DNA of 64,000 nt from the NCBI GenBank assembly GCA_964413265.1, contig CAYPRX010000013.1, forward strand, positions 107,095 through 171,094, given 5' to 3'. Under the pieces are notes generated by a model, which saw nothing but the letters and a program-made list of their open reading frames with translations, searched no databases and had not been told where the DNA came from. This stretch comes from CAVYGN01 sp964413265. Lineage in GTDB: Bacteria > Spirochaetota > Brevinematia > Brevinematales > JAOACQ01. The position numbers and the translations under genes are program-made. This document shows, in pieces, positions 34,979 to 43,595 of the stretch. The first letter of the stretch is position 1. Each line of letters begins with the position of its first letter.

Positions 34979-35220
34979 AAAACCCCCTTAAAAATAAATT
35001 AATTAAATGAATTAAAAAAGGCAAGCTAAAGAAAAGCGGCAAAAAAGGGACTTTTTGACATATTGACAGAATATTTAGAATTATTTCGTATCATAATGAC
35101 GCACAAAATAAGAATAACAAAACGGCTAAAAAAATCTATTTCCTTATATTTCAACAGATATATCACACACTCACATGGCATATATGTTGCAAAATGATTA
35201 TATAGTAAGGAGAGTGAATT

Positions 35221-36111
35221 ATGAGTGGTAAGAATTTAATAATGAAAAAGTCTTCAAAACTTGATAACTGGTCAAGATATTTGAAGACCAACGCTGTATC
35301 GATGTATCTTCATGAGATCGATAAAATACCCCTGCTGAGCAGGACTGAGGAGATAGCGCTTTCAAAGCAGGTTGCGGCAGGAAATATCGAAGCAAAGGAG
35401 AAACTTATTATTTCAAACCTTCGCTTTGTTGTTTCTATTGCTAAAAAGTATCAGGGTTTCGGAATTCCGCTTTCCGATCTTATCAGTGAGGGTAATCTGG
35501 GACTTATGTCGGCAGTTGACAAATTTGATTATAAGAAGGGGTTTCATTTTATTTCCTATGCGATATGGTGGATAAGGCAGTCAATTATGAAGGCTTTATC
35601 AGAAAAATCAAGGCTTGTAAGGCTGCCTATGAACAGATCGAACGAATTGATGCATATATGGAAGTATATCGAGGAATATTCAAAAATTCATGGGAAGAGG
35701 CCGTCCGACGATTCAATAGCTGAGAACCTTTCTCTGAATAAAAGTGATATTATAAAGGTACTTGAGATTTCACAGGCTCATTCGTCTCTTGAGGATCTTT
35801 TCAGCGAAGATGAAAACGGCTCTGCTGAGGAAGTATTTGAGGATGTGGAGAGTGAAAGCAGACCGGATGATATGGCTATCAATTCTTCTCTCAAGGAAAT
35901 GATAAAAAAAGTGCTGAACAAATTATCGGACAGGGAAAAAAGAATAATAGAATATCGTTTCGGTTTAAATGGAGAAGAGCCTCAATCACTTTCAAGCATT
36001 GGAGACAAACTTCATTTAACCAAAGAGAGGATCAGGCAGATTGAAAAAGCTGCTATAAACCAGATTCGTAATTACACGGAATGCCCTCAACTGTATGCTT
36101 TCCTTAGTTAA
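35221..36111 (+). CDS. Sigma70-family RNA polymerase sigma factor without region 1.1
   Basis: A 296-residue sigma factor. Region 1.2 is VSMYLHEIDKIPLLSRTEEI, region 2 includes NLRFVVSIAKKYQGFGIPLSDL and FHFISYAIWWIRQSI, region 3 follows, and region 4.2 is LTKERIRQIEKAAINQI. Region 1.1 is absent. It could be the housekeeping sigma or a group 2 paralogue; the size fits the short RpoD of Bacteroidetes and others. TAAGGAG precedes the ATG. The 242-base gap upstream holds two TTGACA boxes (35055 and 35063) but no well-spaced -10. Confidence 0.92.
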   Translation: MSGKNLIMKKSSKLDNWSRYLKTNAVSMYLHEIDKIPLLSRTEEIALSKQVAAGNIEAKEKLIISNLRFVVSIAKKYQGFGIPLSDLISEGNLGLMSAVDKFDYKKGFHFISYAIWWIRQSIMKALSEKSRLVRLPMNRSNELMHIWKYIEEYSKIHGKRPSDDSIAENLSLNKSDIIKVLEISQAHSSLEDLFSEDENGSAEEVFEDVESESRPDDMAINSSLKEMIKKVLNKLSDREKRIIEYRFGLNGEEPQSLSSIGDKLHLTKERIRQIEKAAINQIRNYTECPQLYAFLS

Positions 36112-36118
36112 ATAATGC

Positions 36119-36151
36119 CCCTTCCCGGCACCATTTAAAGTACGGGAAGGG
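36119..36151 (+). terminator. Hairpin after the sigma factor gene
   Basis: CCCTTCCCG/CGGGAAGGG inverted repeat with a 15-base loop, 8 bases after the stop codon. No T-run follows, so it may be a processing or attenuation structure rather than a full intrinsic terminator. Confidence 0.5.
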
Positions 36152-36179
36152 CGCATCAATAATTTATCAATAATTTCCA

Positions 36180-36207
36180 TTGCAAAAATTTAAATCTTCT
36201 TTATAAT
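36180..36207 (+). promoter_or_regulatory. Probable promoter upstream of the HD-GYP gene
   Basis: TTGCAA (36180-36185), 16-base spacer and TATAAT (36202-36207). The tRNA-like sequence starts 20 bases downstream of the -10. Confidence 0.45.
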
Positions 36208-36226
36208 TAAATCTGTTCAAATGCAT

Positions 36227-36250
36227 GGGGGCGTAGCTCAAATGGATAAG
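36227..36250 (+). other. tRNA 5' fragment (acceptor and D-arm half) at the HD-GYP start
   Basis: The bases GGGGGCGTAGCTCAAATGG and the following ATAAG match the acceptor strand, U8-A9 and D-arm of a tRNA (compare the D-arm of tRNA-Arg in this window). The expected GAGC pairing strand is missing and no anticodon or T-arm follows. The HD-GYP start codon lies inside it at 36242. Confidence 0.5.
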
Positions 36251-37585
36251 TTGGACAAAAGTCAGAGAATCGAGCTGTACGTTAATTTTCTATATCCCGG
36301 CATTATGTTAAAAGGGGATTCTTTTACATTAATGGGGGAAAAAATAAACGGGGCGTTAATACCATTTACAGCCGAAATGATCGAGGAATTAAAAATAAAG
36401 GGGATAAAGAGAATCTTCTACCAGCGCCCCGTACTGACTCCGAAATCGAGCATTTCAAAACCTGCTGTTGACCAGGAAAACATTAATGAAGCAGTTAATG
36501 TTGTCCAGGAACTTGAAAACTCTATAAAAACGAAGACTATTCTTCCGCAAAGGGAAATAGACAAGGTTGCTGGCGATTTTGTAGAGAATATCTCATCAAG
36601 AGATGATTCAGTCCTGAATCTTCTTGAACTGAAGGATTTAGACGATTATACCTATACTCATTCAATAAATGTCACGCTTATTGCGATCATGCTGGCCAAA
36701 AAGCTGGGTTATGGACAGGATGGCCTTAAAATACTGGCAACTGCCGGCCTTCTTCATGACATAGGAAAAACCTTGCTTCCAAAAGAGATAATAAGCAAGA
36801 AGGAAAGATATACGGATGAAGAGTACGAAATTGTAAAGAAACACCCTGTTTACGGTTATGAGATTATCAAATCCTATTCAGGCTACCCTTCTCTGATACA
36901 GAAGATAGTTTTGCTTCACCATGAAAAAGTATCCGGGAAGGGATATCCGTTTGGCTTAAGGGGGGAGCAGATGGGAGAAGGGGCTCAAATTATAAGTCTT
37001 GCAGATTCTTTCGATTCAATTACAAACCCGCGTAATGAGGTTTATTCTCATCCATACTGGTATACTCTGACCCAGATAAACAAGGAAAGCGGGACGAGTT
37101 TTTCACCAAGACTGGCAAAAACATTTACAAATGAAATGCCTTATCATATCACTGAGGGTGAAATATTCAAAAAAGGTTCTTTTGTTACACTGAACACAGG
37201 TGAAATCGCGGAGGTCATCGATTACGAGTATCCGCAGTCCCTTTCTCCGTATGTTGATATTTATATAAACTCAAAAAAGGAGATTGTGCGCCTTCCCATC
37301 CAGATCAATCTCGAATATGATGATTCAAGATATATAACACAGGTTATTGAGGATGAGAATGCTGTGAGTAAATTGCTAGAAATAAAGCATAAGATAGGCG
37401 GTAAAAGTATAAGCCAGAAAGAGACCATAGAAAAATCAAAAGAAGATAAAAAAAAGGCTGCGGTTGAAGAGAAAGTCGAAAGTCCCGGGGAAGAAAGCGG
37501 CAAGGAACTCCCAATAGATAAGATCCAGGCCAGCTCTGTGGACCCTTCTGTGCTGAAAACCGATGAAAGTGCCCTGAAAAAATAA
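36242..37585 (+). CDS. HD-GYP domain protein (probable c-di-GMP phosphodiesterase)
   Basis: A 447-residue cytosolic protein. An N-terminal DUF3391-like segment (about 10-65) is followed by an HD-GYP domain: HDIGK at 172-176, the later HHEKVSGKGYP at 226-236, and ISLADSFDSI. HD-GYP proteins hydrolyse cyclic di-GMP. The usual Asp of HHExxDGxGYP is Ser here. The C-terminal 60 residues are Lys/Glu-rich and disordered. The longer frame from ATG 36221 would translate a tRNA-like segment, so ATG 36242 is preferred; a GGGGG run 10 bases upstream may serve as its ribosome-binding site. Confidence 0.85.
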   Translation: MDKLDKSQRIELYVNFLYPGIMLKGDSFTLMGEKINGALIPFTAEMIEELKIKGIKRIFYQRPVLTPKSSISKPAVDQENINEAVNVVQELENSIKTKTILPQREIDKVAGDFVENISSRDDSVLNLLELKDLDDYTYTHSINVTLIAIMLAKKLGYGQDGLKILATAGLLHDIGKTLLPKEIISKKERYTDEEYEIVKKHPVYGYEIIKSYSGYPSLIQKIVLLHHEKVSGKGYPFGLRGEQMGEGAQIISLADSFDSITNPRNEVYSHPYWYTLTQINKESGTSFSPRLAKTFTNEMPYHITEGEIFKKGSFVTLNTGEIAEVIDYEYPQSLSPYVDIYINSKKEIVRLPIQINLEYDDSRYITQVIEDENAVSKLLEIKHKIGGKSISQKETIEKSKEDKKKAAVEEKVESPGEESGKELPIDKIQASSVDPSVLKTDESALKK

Positions 37586-37673
37586 AAAAATGTTAAATTT
37601 TTACCTAATAAATATAGCAATGTACAATTATTTATTGTATAATTAGTCTAAAATAAACGGGAGGAGTCTGTCT

Positions 37674-37949
37674 ATGACAAAAGCGGATTTCATAGTGAAG
37701 TACTCTAACAAAACTGGCGAAAGTAAAAAACGCGCGGGAGAACTCGTGGATTCTTTCCTTCAGACAATCCAGGAAAATCTTGTGAAAGGCGAATCCGTTC
37801 AGTTCGTTGGATGGGGTACATTTCAGGTCCAGAAAAAACCCGAAAAGATCGGCAGAAACCCTAAAACAGGGGATAAAATAAAAATCCCTGCTAAAAAAGT
37901 GGTAAAATTTAAAGTTGGTAAAAAGCTGGCTGAAAAGGTAAAAAAATAA
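37674..37949 (+). CDS. hup: HU-family DNA-binding protein
   Basis: A 91-residue nucleoid protein of normal HU length. The core VQFVGWGTFQV and the DNA-binding arm GRNPKTGDKIKIPAKKV are clear. GGGAGGAG precedes the ATG. A TATAAT lies at 37638-37643 within a short inverted repeat (TACAAT/ATTGTA), without a good -35. A strong hairpin follows the gene. Confidence 0.95.
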   Translation: MTKADFIVKYSNKTGESKKRAGELVDSFLQTIQENLVKGESVQFVGWGTFQVQKKPEKIGRNPKTGDKIKIPAKKVVKFKVGKKLAEKVKK

Positions 37950-37977
37950 TATTATTTCAATTTAAAAAGAACCATAA

Positions 37978-38021
37978 TGGAGGGTCCGGATGGGATCGGG
38001 GATATTATCCGGAACCCTCCA
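37978..38021 (+). terminator. Hairpin terminator after hup
   Basis: TGGAGGGT-CCGGAT pairs with ATCCGG-AACCCTCCA across a 15-base loop, one mismatch. The run after it is GTATTTTAT. Confidence 0.65.
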
Positions 38022-38128
38022 GTATTTTATCTGTGTTTTCTTATAATATCTGGCAGTTCCCAATTATCAATTCATGTACTAAGTGTTTATATTATTTATA
38101 AACAATGGTGTTGCTGAAGGGGGGATGG

Positions 38129-38848
38129 GTGCCGAGAATATTAGTAATAGATGACGATGAGAATTCGATTACTTCGATCAAGGATCTTCTTGAATTCGAA
38201 GGGTTTGATGTCCTTATTTCCGGTTCATACAGGGATGCTGAAATAAGAATCTTTAACGAAACATTCGATACTGTGATTATAGATCTTTTTTCACAAGGAT
38301 ATGATGGTGTTGAGCTAATCAAACAGCTCAGAAAAATCAACAAGATTATTCCGATTATTGCTATTTCAGAAAAAATCAAAGAGGAAGATAAGGTCTTCAG
38401 TTTAAACCTGGGTGCAGACGATTTTATTACCAAACCTTTTTCAACAATGGAACTTCTCGCGAGAATAAGGGCTCATTTGAGAAAGATTAATGTTATAAAG
38501 TCAGGAGCGCTGGCCAGCATGGGCTCGTTATACGGCTATGAACCCGTTACCATCAAGATCGGGGATTCCCTGGTATATCTTGATAAAATGATATTGAAAC
38601 ATAACAGCACTGAGGAACCCCTGACGCCAAAAGAACTCGGCATCATAAGACTTCTCTTTAAAAACCGTGGAAAGGTTGTGCCAAGGGATGTGATGATGAA
38701 AGAAATCTGGGGCGAAGGTATTTTTGTAACAGAAAGGGTAATTGATACAAATGTAGTTTCAATAAGGAAAAAGATCGGAGACATTGGGAGAAAACCGAAA
38801 TATATTAAAACAGTATTCGGGGTTGGTTATAAAATGGTGGAATATTAA
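38129..38848 (+). CDS. OmpR-family response regulator
   Basis: A 239-residue regulator. The receiver has acidic DDDE at 8-11, the phosphorylation Asp52 in TVIIDLFSQ and the conserved Lys102 in TKPF. The C-terminal winged helix (LTPKELGIIRLLFKNRGKVV, NVVSIRKKIG, VFGVGYKM) binds DNA. GTG 38129 was preferred: AAGGGGGG sits just upstream and receiver domains normally start within a few residues. An ATG at 38105 in frame lacks a site. No histidine kinase is adjacent. Confidence 0.9.
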   Translation: MPRILVIDDDENSITSIKDLLEFEGFDVLISGSYRDAEIRIFNETFDTVIIDLFSQGYDGVELIKQLRKINKIIPIIAISEKIKEEDKVFSLNLGADDFITKPFSTMELLARIRAHLRKINVIKSGALASMGSLYGYEPVTIKIGDSLVYLDKMILKHNSTEEPLTPKELGIIRLLFKNRGKVVPRDVMMKEIWGEGIFVTERVIDTNVVSIRKKIGDIGRKPKYIKTVFGVGYKMVEY

Positions 38849-38851
38849 TTG

Positions 38852-39442
38852 ATGAAAATAATTGTTGTAACTGTTTTGTTTGTATTGATATCTTTTATTC
38901 CATTATTCTCAGCCCCGTTAATGATAAATCCTGTGCCCCTCAATACAGGGGGAATACTGATATACTTAGCTTCCGATGTTTATATTTATTCCAACGATAT
39001 CAACTCATTATTCACTGTGGGCGCGAGATACGGCCTTTCCGATGATATGGAAATCGGATTAAGATTACTAGCAACTGATTTCGAAGGCGTCATGGGTGAT
39101 TTTAAAATAAGGGTTTTAAAGAACGATCCTTTCACTGTCACGGCAGACGCCGGCATAGGATTCACAGCTGCTTCTTATGTCTTTAATACAGCTTTTTATC
39201 TGGACACAATGATCGATGATAATTTTTCGATCTATATTGTCGCCAGAGGCACATATCCGGCAAGCGATATCATCGATCTTGCTTACTATCCGGCTCAGGG
39301 TTTTCAATTTTCACCCCGTGTCGGTATAGAACTTTTCCGCACCTTAAACTTTTCTCTCATTATGGAAGGAGGGGTAGTTATAACCTGGTATTCAAGGCTT
39401 CTGGATTATAATGCATCGGCCCTAGCCGGAATTAAACTCTGA
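38852..39442 (+). CDS. Putative outer-membrane beta-barrel protein
   Basis: A 196-residue exported protein. The signal peptide ends near LFSA (about residue 21). The mature part alternates polar and hydrophobic residues in strands with Tyr/Phe ends (for example FTVGARYGLSDDMEIGLRLL), and the C-terminus is a strand ending ALAGIKL. This pattern fits a small outer-membrane barrel. It begins 3 bases after the response regulator stop, so the pair may be cotranscribed. Family not recognised. Confidence 0.75.
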   Translation: MKIIVVTVLFVLISFIPLFSAPLMINPVPLNTGGILIYLASDVYIYSNDINSLFTVGARYGLSDDMEIGLRLLATDFEGVMGDFKIRVLKNDPFTVTADAGIGFTAASYVFNTAFYLDTMIDDNFSIYIVARGTYPASDIIDLAYYPAQGFQFSPRVGIELFRTLNFSLIMEGGVVITWYSRLLDYNASALAGIKL

Positions 39443-39458
39443 AAGCAAGGTTAAAATA

Positions 39459-40349
39459 ATGCTTAAATTGAATGGAATCCTTCCGATCAATAAGCCATCA
39501 GGTATCAGCTCCTTTGATGTGATAAGGATCCTGAAATCGCGCCTGCCTTTTGATTGGAAAAGGCAGAAAATCGGTCATGGAGGCACCCTTGATTCTTTGG
39601 CATCGGGGGTACTTCCAATTCTGTTTGGAGAGGCTTCAAAAGCCTTCGATTATCTGCTTTTATCAAAAAAAGAATACAGGGCTTTGATACAGTTCGGTGC
39701 CGTTAGTGATACCGATGACGCTGATGGTTCGATAATAGAAACATATGATAGGGAGATCGACAGGAAGGACATAGAGACAGCTCTGCCTAAATTCCGGGGT
39801 TTGATCATGCAGGTTCCTCCCTTTTATTCATCTCTTCGTACTAAAGGGCGGAGGAGTTACAAGCTGGCCCGGGATAATATTCTTCTCATTAAAGAGCCGA
39901 GAAAAGTGGAAATATCAGAAATTACAATCGAGGGCTATGACAGCGTCAAAAGGCAACTTTCAGTCCTTGTGGTTTGCTCATCCGGCACATATATCAGAAG
40001 CCTGGCGAGGGACCTCGGAAGAGAACTTTCATGCGGCGGTTACATACTGGAACTTCAAAGGCTCTCAAGCTCCGGAATAAAAATTACAGATTGTATTTCT
40101 CCGGAGCAGGTCGATATTTCGAATATAGAAAGGATCATTCTCCCTCTTAACGCGGCACTTCAGCTGCCCAGCCTCAATTTAAACCGGCAAAGAGATTATA
40201 TTTTAAGCGGACGGAGACTAAGCGGAGAAGTATTCGAGAATCCTTGCGATAAGGACGGATTTTACAAGATCATCAGGGAAGGAGCAGTTCTGGCCATAGT
40301 TGAAAAGAAAGGCCCTAATTTCAATTATTTAAGAGTATTTAATGATTAA
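39459..40349 (+). CDS. truB: tRNA pseudouridine55 synthase
   Basis: A 296-residue enzyme that isomerises U55 in the T-loop of tRNAs. The N-terminal INKPSGISSFDVI, catalytic GHGGTLDSLASGVLP with its Asp, and SSGTYIRSLARDLGREL are typical TruB motifs; the usual Pro after the catalytic Asp is Ser. It overlaps the following radical SAM gene by 8 bases. Confidence 0.94.
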   Translation: MLKLNGILPINKPSGISSFDVIRILKSRLPFDWKRQKIGHGGTLDSLASGVLPILFGEASKAFDYLLLSKKEYRALIQFGAVSDTDDADGSIIETYDREIDRKDIETALPKFRGLIMQVPPFYSSLRTKGRRSYKLARDNILLIKEPRKVEISEITIEGYDSVKRQLSVLVVCSSGTYIRSLARDLGRELSCGGYILELQRLSSSGIKITDCISPEQVDISNIERIILPLNAALQLPSLNLNRQRDYILSGRRLSGEVFENPCDKDGFYKIIREGAVLAIVEKKGPNFNYLRVFND

Positions 40350-41652
40350 GAAGGGGGCTCTGCTGGTGAATCCCTTTATAGAGGATTTTGCAGCTTACGA
40401 TCATTTTTCCAAACCGCTCGGGCTTCTTCAACTTGCCTCCTATCTTAAAGAACATTTTGATCTTTACTTTGTTAATGCCCTCTCGAGGCTGATTCCTTCA
40501 TCCCGTATAATAAAATTCAAGGATAACGGGACAGGTCCTTTCCCTTTCAGCCATATTGAAGCGCCAGAAAAATTAAAAGACATTCCAAGACGCTTCAAGA
40601 GGTACGGGATTACAGCCGAGGCTTTTTACAGTGAATTAAAAAAGGTACCGTTTATTCCGGAATATATTTTTTTGACCTCGGGGATGACTTATTGGTACAC
40701 GGGAACAGCTTATACTTCAGGAATACTCAGGGATTTTTTTCCGCACTCGAAAATTATTCTGGGGGGTACTTACGCATCTCTTTTACCGGAGCATGCAAAG
40801 AAAAGCATAAGTTGTGATTATATAATACCGCAGCGAGGGATTTTCGAAACTCTATCAGAAATAGAAAAGATAACAGGCCTGACTTTTTCAAAGAAAATAA
40901 TACCACCGGCTTATGAGCTTCTGGGTGAATATTATTACGCACCGGTTTTAACTTCAACAGGATGCATATTTAACTGTGCTTACTGTGCCGTTAATTATCT
41001 TAACCCATTTTCTTTATACCCGTTTTATACAGCTGGAAACACTATAATCGATCTATGCATGACATACGGCGTGAGAAACATAGCATTCTACGATGATGCC
41101 CTGCTATATGATTCATTCAACCATCTCGATAGGATCCTTGAAATGGTTGTAGGATCCGGTGTAAAGGCCAGGTTTTTTACCCCGAACGGACTTCATATCA
41201 AATTTCTAACAGCATCTACGGCGGTATTGATGAAAAAGGCCGGCTTTGCCGACATAAGGCTTTCGCTGGAATCGCAGGACAGGAATTTCAACGAGGCCGA
41301 AGGGATGAAGGCTGATATCGCCGATTTCGCGGCAGCTTTGGAAATTCTAACGAATGCCGGTTTTGAAAAGAAGGACATAAAATGTTATGTTCTTGTAAAT
41401 GTACCTGGTCAGGACAGCCTCTCGATTGAAAAGACGATGGATACGGTTTACGGCCTTGGCGCTCTTCCAATGCTTTCATATTTTTCACCTATTCCCCACA
41501 CGCCTGATTTCGACAGAGCGGGAAAAATAACCTGCGTCGAGGAACCATTGTTTCAAAACAATAATGTTTACCTTTACCGCAGCGGTTTTGATATGGAATA
41601 CCTCAGCTACCTGAAGTCTAAGGAACTTGCATATAGAAAGCTTGCGGTATGA
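40342..41652 (+). CDS. Radical SAM protein with B12-binding-like N-terminus
   Basis: A 436-residue protein. The N-terminal 160 residues resemble a cobalamin-binding domain (PLGLLQLASYLKEH, SKIILGGTYASLLPEHAKKS), though the DxHxxG motif for base-off B12 is not seen. The [4Fe-4S] motif TGCIFNCAYCAVN starts the radical SAM barrel; RLSLESQD and YVLVNVPGQ follow. The chemistry cannot be predicted; relatives are methyltransferases or peptide/lipid modifiers. The start overlaps the truB stop (ATGATTAA). Confidence 0.85.
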   Translation: MIKKGALLVNPFIEDFAAYDHFSKPLGLLQLASYLKEHFDLYFVNALSRLIPSSRIIKFKDNGTGPFPFSHIEAPEKLKDIPRRFKRYGITAEAFYSELKKVPFIPEYIFLTSGMTYWYTGTAYTSGILRDFFPHSKIILGGTYASLLPEHAKKSISCDYIIPQRGIFETLSEIEKITGLTFSKKIIPPAYELLGEYYYAPVLTSTGCIFNCAYCAVNYLNPFSLYPFYTAGNTIIDLCMTYGVRNIAFYDDALLYDSFNHLDRILEMVVGSGVKARFFTPNGLHIKFLTASTAVLMKKAGFADIRLSLESQDRNFNEAEGMKADIADFAAALEILTNAGFEKKDIKCYVLVNVPGQDSLSIEKTMDTVYGLGALPMLSYFSPIPHTPDFDRAGKITCVEEPLFQNNNVYLYRSGFDMEYLSYLKSKELAYRKLAV

Positions 41653-41658
41653 TTAAGT

Positions 41659-42084
41659 TTAAATAAGCTTAGCCTTGAGCCTTATCTTGGTCCCCGCCAG
41701 GGCAATTGAGACAGGGCAGGTCTTTTCGGCATTTTCGGCAAACTGCTGGAATTTCAGCAATTCTATTCCTGGCACTTCAGCTTCCGTGCTTAGTTCTATT
41801 TCTGAAATGACAAAAGCTCCATCCTTGCTTACTATATTAACTGCTGCTGAAGTCCTGATGCTTTTAGGTTTAAACCCTTCCTGGCCCAGTTTAGCTGCGA
41901 AAGCCATGGAAAAGCACCCCGCGTGCGCAGCACCTATAAGCTCTTCCGGGTTAGTTCCGGGGCCATTCTCAAAACGAGAGGAAAACGAATATCCTCCCTC
42001 AAAGGCCCCGCTGCCCAGCTTTACCGTGCCTTTTCCGGTCCTCAGGTCGCCTTCCCATAATGCACTTGCTGTCCTTACCGCCAT
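41659..42084 (-). CDS. OsmC/Ohr-family peroxide-stress protein
   Basis: A 141-residue OsmC-type hydroperoxide reductase. The two redox Cys are in AAHAGCFSMAF and AEKTCPVS, as in OsmC. These proteins reduce organic hydroperoxides with a dithiol donor. TGGAGG precedes ATG 42084; an in-frame upstream ATG has no site. It lies 61 bases downstream of panB and may share its transcript. Confidence 0.92.
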   Translation of the reverse strand: MAVRTASALWEGDLRTGKGTVKLGSGAFEGGYSFSSRFENGPGTNPEELIGAAHAGCFSMAFAAKLGQEGFKPKSIRTSAAVNIVSKDGAFVISEIELSTEAEVPGIELLKFQQFAENAEKTCPVSIALAGTKIRLKAKLI

Positions 42085-42145
42085 AATAACCTCCACAATG
42101 CTTCTTTAACAATATTACAGAATCGGAGGTGTTTCGGCAAGGCTG

Positions 42146-42937
42146 CTATTGTCTGTGAAATACCTGCTCTTCCGAAGGGAAAATTCCGCTTTTCACTTCC
42201 CCGGCGTAATTAGAAACTGAAGATTTGATTATCCCGTAAAGATCGGCGTATTTCTTATTATGCTTAAAATTAACATCCTTATCAAGGCCGAGCATATCAG
42301 TTATTACAAGGACCTGCCCGTCTGTATAACGACCGGCGCCTATGCCGATGGCCGGGATTGAAATCTTTTCAGTAACCTCCCTTGCGGCTTCCTCAGTAGT
42401 CCCCTCTATCACAAAGGCGAAAGCGCCGGCTTTCTCAATAGCCCTGGCATCCTTTATAAGTTCTTCTGTCTCTGAATCATTTTTACCGGCAATAGAATGG
42501 CCGAAGCGGTGTATCGATTGAGGTTTGAGCCCTATATGCCCCATTACAGGAATACCGACGGATGCAATTGCTGAAATTACCTGCGAAAGCGCTGTTCCGC
42601 CTTCGAGCTTTACCGCATCTGCCTTAGCTTCTTTGAGAAACCTTCCCGCATTTCTAACGCTTTCCTCTATGGAAGTTCCGTAACTAAGGAAGGGCATATC
42701 GCCTATTATAAAGGAACCAGGTGCACCCCTTCTTACAGCTCTGGCATGATATATCATTTCATCCATGGTTATCGGCAATGTATTTTTATATCCGGCATAT
42801 ACCATACCGGCCGTATCCCCTACAAGGATTATATCTATTTTAAGTTCATCAAGTATTTTTGCAGTCAGGTAATCATAAGCGGTAAGCATCACTATCTTTT
42901 CCCTGTTTTTTAAAGACATTATTTTTGCAACAGTCAT
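42146..42937 (-). CDS. panB: 3-methyl-2-oxobutanoate hydroxymethyltransferase
   Basis: A 263-residue enzyme that makes ketopantoate from 2-oxoisovalerate and methylene-tetrahydrofolate in pantothenate synthesis. Metal and substrate motifs are present: ILVGDTAGMV, LEGGTALSQV, VMGHIGLKPQS and AIGIGAGRYTDGQVLV. GGAGGGAAA precedes the ATG. No panC or panD is nearby. It sits in a minus-strand group with the STAS protein, a small ORF and osmC. Confidence 0.95.
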   Translation of the reverse strand: MTVAKIMSLKNREKIVMLTAYDYLTAKILDELKIDIILVGDTAGMVYAGYKNTLPITMDEMIYHARAVRRGAPGSFIIGDMPFLSYGTSIEESVRNAGRFLKEAKADAVKLEGGTALSQVISAIASVGIPVMGHIGLKPQSIHRFGHSIAGKNDSETEELIKDARAIEKAGAFAFVIEGTTEEAAREVTEKISIPAIGIGAGRYTDGQVLVITDMLGLDKDVNFKHNKKYADLYGIIKSSVSNYAGEVKSGIFPSEEQVFHRQ

Positions 42938-42953
42938 TTTCCCTCCTTAAATC

Positions 42954-43136
42954 TTAAATATCATACTTATCATCAAGTTTTAAAATAAGCCTGTTAATCG
43001 GAGCAAATATGTTATCATCGGATGGGTCGATGCAGATCCCGACAAGATTATCAACCGCGAGGATGATATCGGCAGCCTCCTGTGAAACCTTGTTGACAGC
43101 CCTGTCTATGGCTATTAAAACATCATCCCCGGTCAT
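42954..43136 (-). CDS. Small ORF between STAS gene and panB, 60 residues
   Basis: A 60-residue frame (MTGDDVLIAIDRAVNKV, ending LILKLDDKYDI), acidic and helical in character, with no membrane segment. I do not recognise it. It ends 16 bases before panB, whose ribosome-binding site fills the gap, and lies 62 bases after the STAS gene, which supports a real operon gene. Its own ribosome-binding site is weak, so it remains uncertain. Confidence 0.45.
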   Translation of the reverse strand: MTGDDVLIAIDRAVNKVSQEAADIILAVDNLVGICIDPSDDNIFAPINRLILKLDDKYDI

Positions 43137-43198
43137 TGCAGCCGATTACAATGAAAGCATTCAGTGAGATTGCACTTAAAAAGCGTAACCTTGTCATA

Positions 43199-43525
43199 TT
43201 ATTTTATTGATGAAATATTGTCGACTATGTGGAAAAATTCATTGAGTCTGAAAGTGAAGAACAGGTCCTTGATATCCTTATTAAGTCCGACTATGTAAAG
43301 TTTTCCGTTCATATCCGAGAGCCTTTTATATGCAAGCAGAAGCTTGCCTATGCCGCTTGAACCGATGAATACCATGTCTGAAAAATCGATTATGATCTCT
43401 CTTTTGCCATCGTCTATAAGCGTTGTTAGAATCTCTTTAAATTCTCTTGCATCCGGATCAGTAACCAGGTTTTCATTGATCTTCAACAGGGTTTTATCCC
43501 TGAAATCCGAAATTTCATATTTCAT
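43199..43525 (-). CDS. STAS-domain anti-sigma factor antagonist
   Basis: A 108-residue SpoIIAA-like protein. The STAS core has the phosphorylatable Ser region VFIGSSGIGKLLLAYKRL and the opening FRDKTLLKINENLVTD. Such proteins take part in partner-switching with an anti-sigma kinase, or in other serine-phosphorylation switches. No kinase or phosphatase is adjacent. Confidence 0.9.
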   Translation of the reverse strand: MKYEISDFRDKTLLKINENLVTDPDAREFKEILTTLIDDGKREIIIDFSDMVFIGSSGIGKLLLAYKRLSDMNGKLYIVGLNKDIKDLFFTFRLNEFFHIVDNISSIK

Positions 43526-43595
43526 ATCGGCCAGCCTTTCTGTTATTAATAAATGCCTAATATCATATGATATATTTTAAATAATAGCAAGTTTA

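Noticed and set aside
35055..35094. Promoter for the sigma factor gene from two TTGACA boxes
   Set aside because: Neither box has a good -10 at 16-18 bases; not listed as a promoter.
41675..42109. 144-codon plus-strand frame
   Set aside because: Antisense shadow of the osmC gene.
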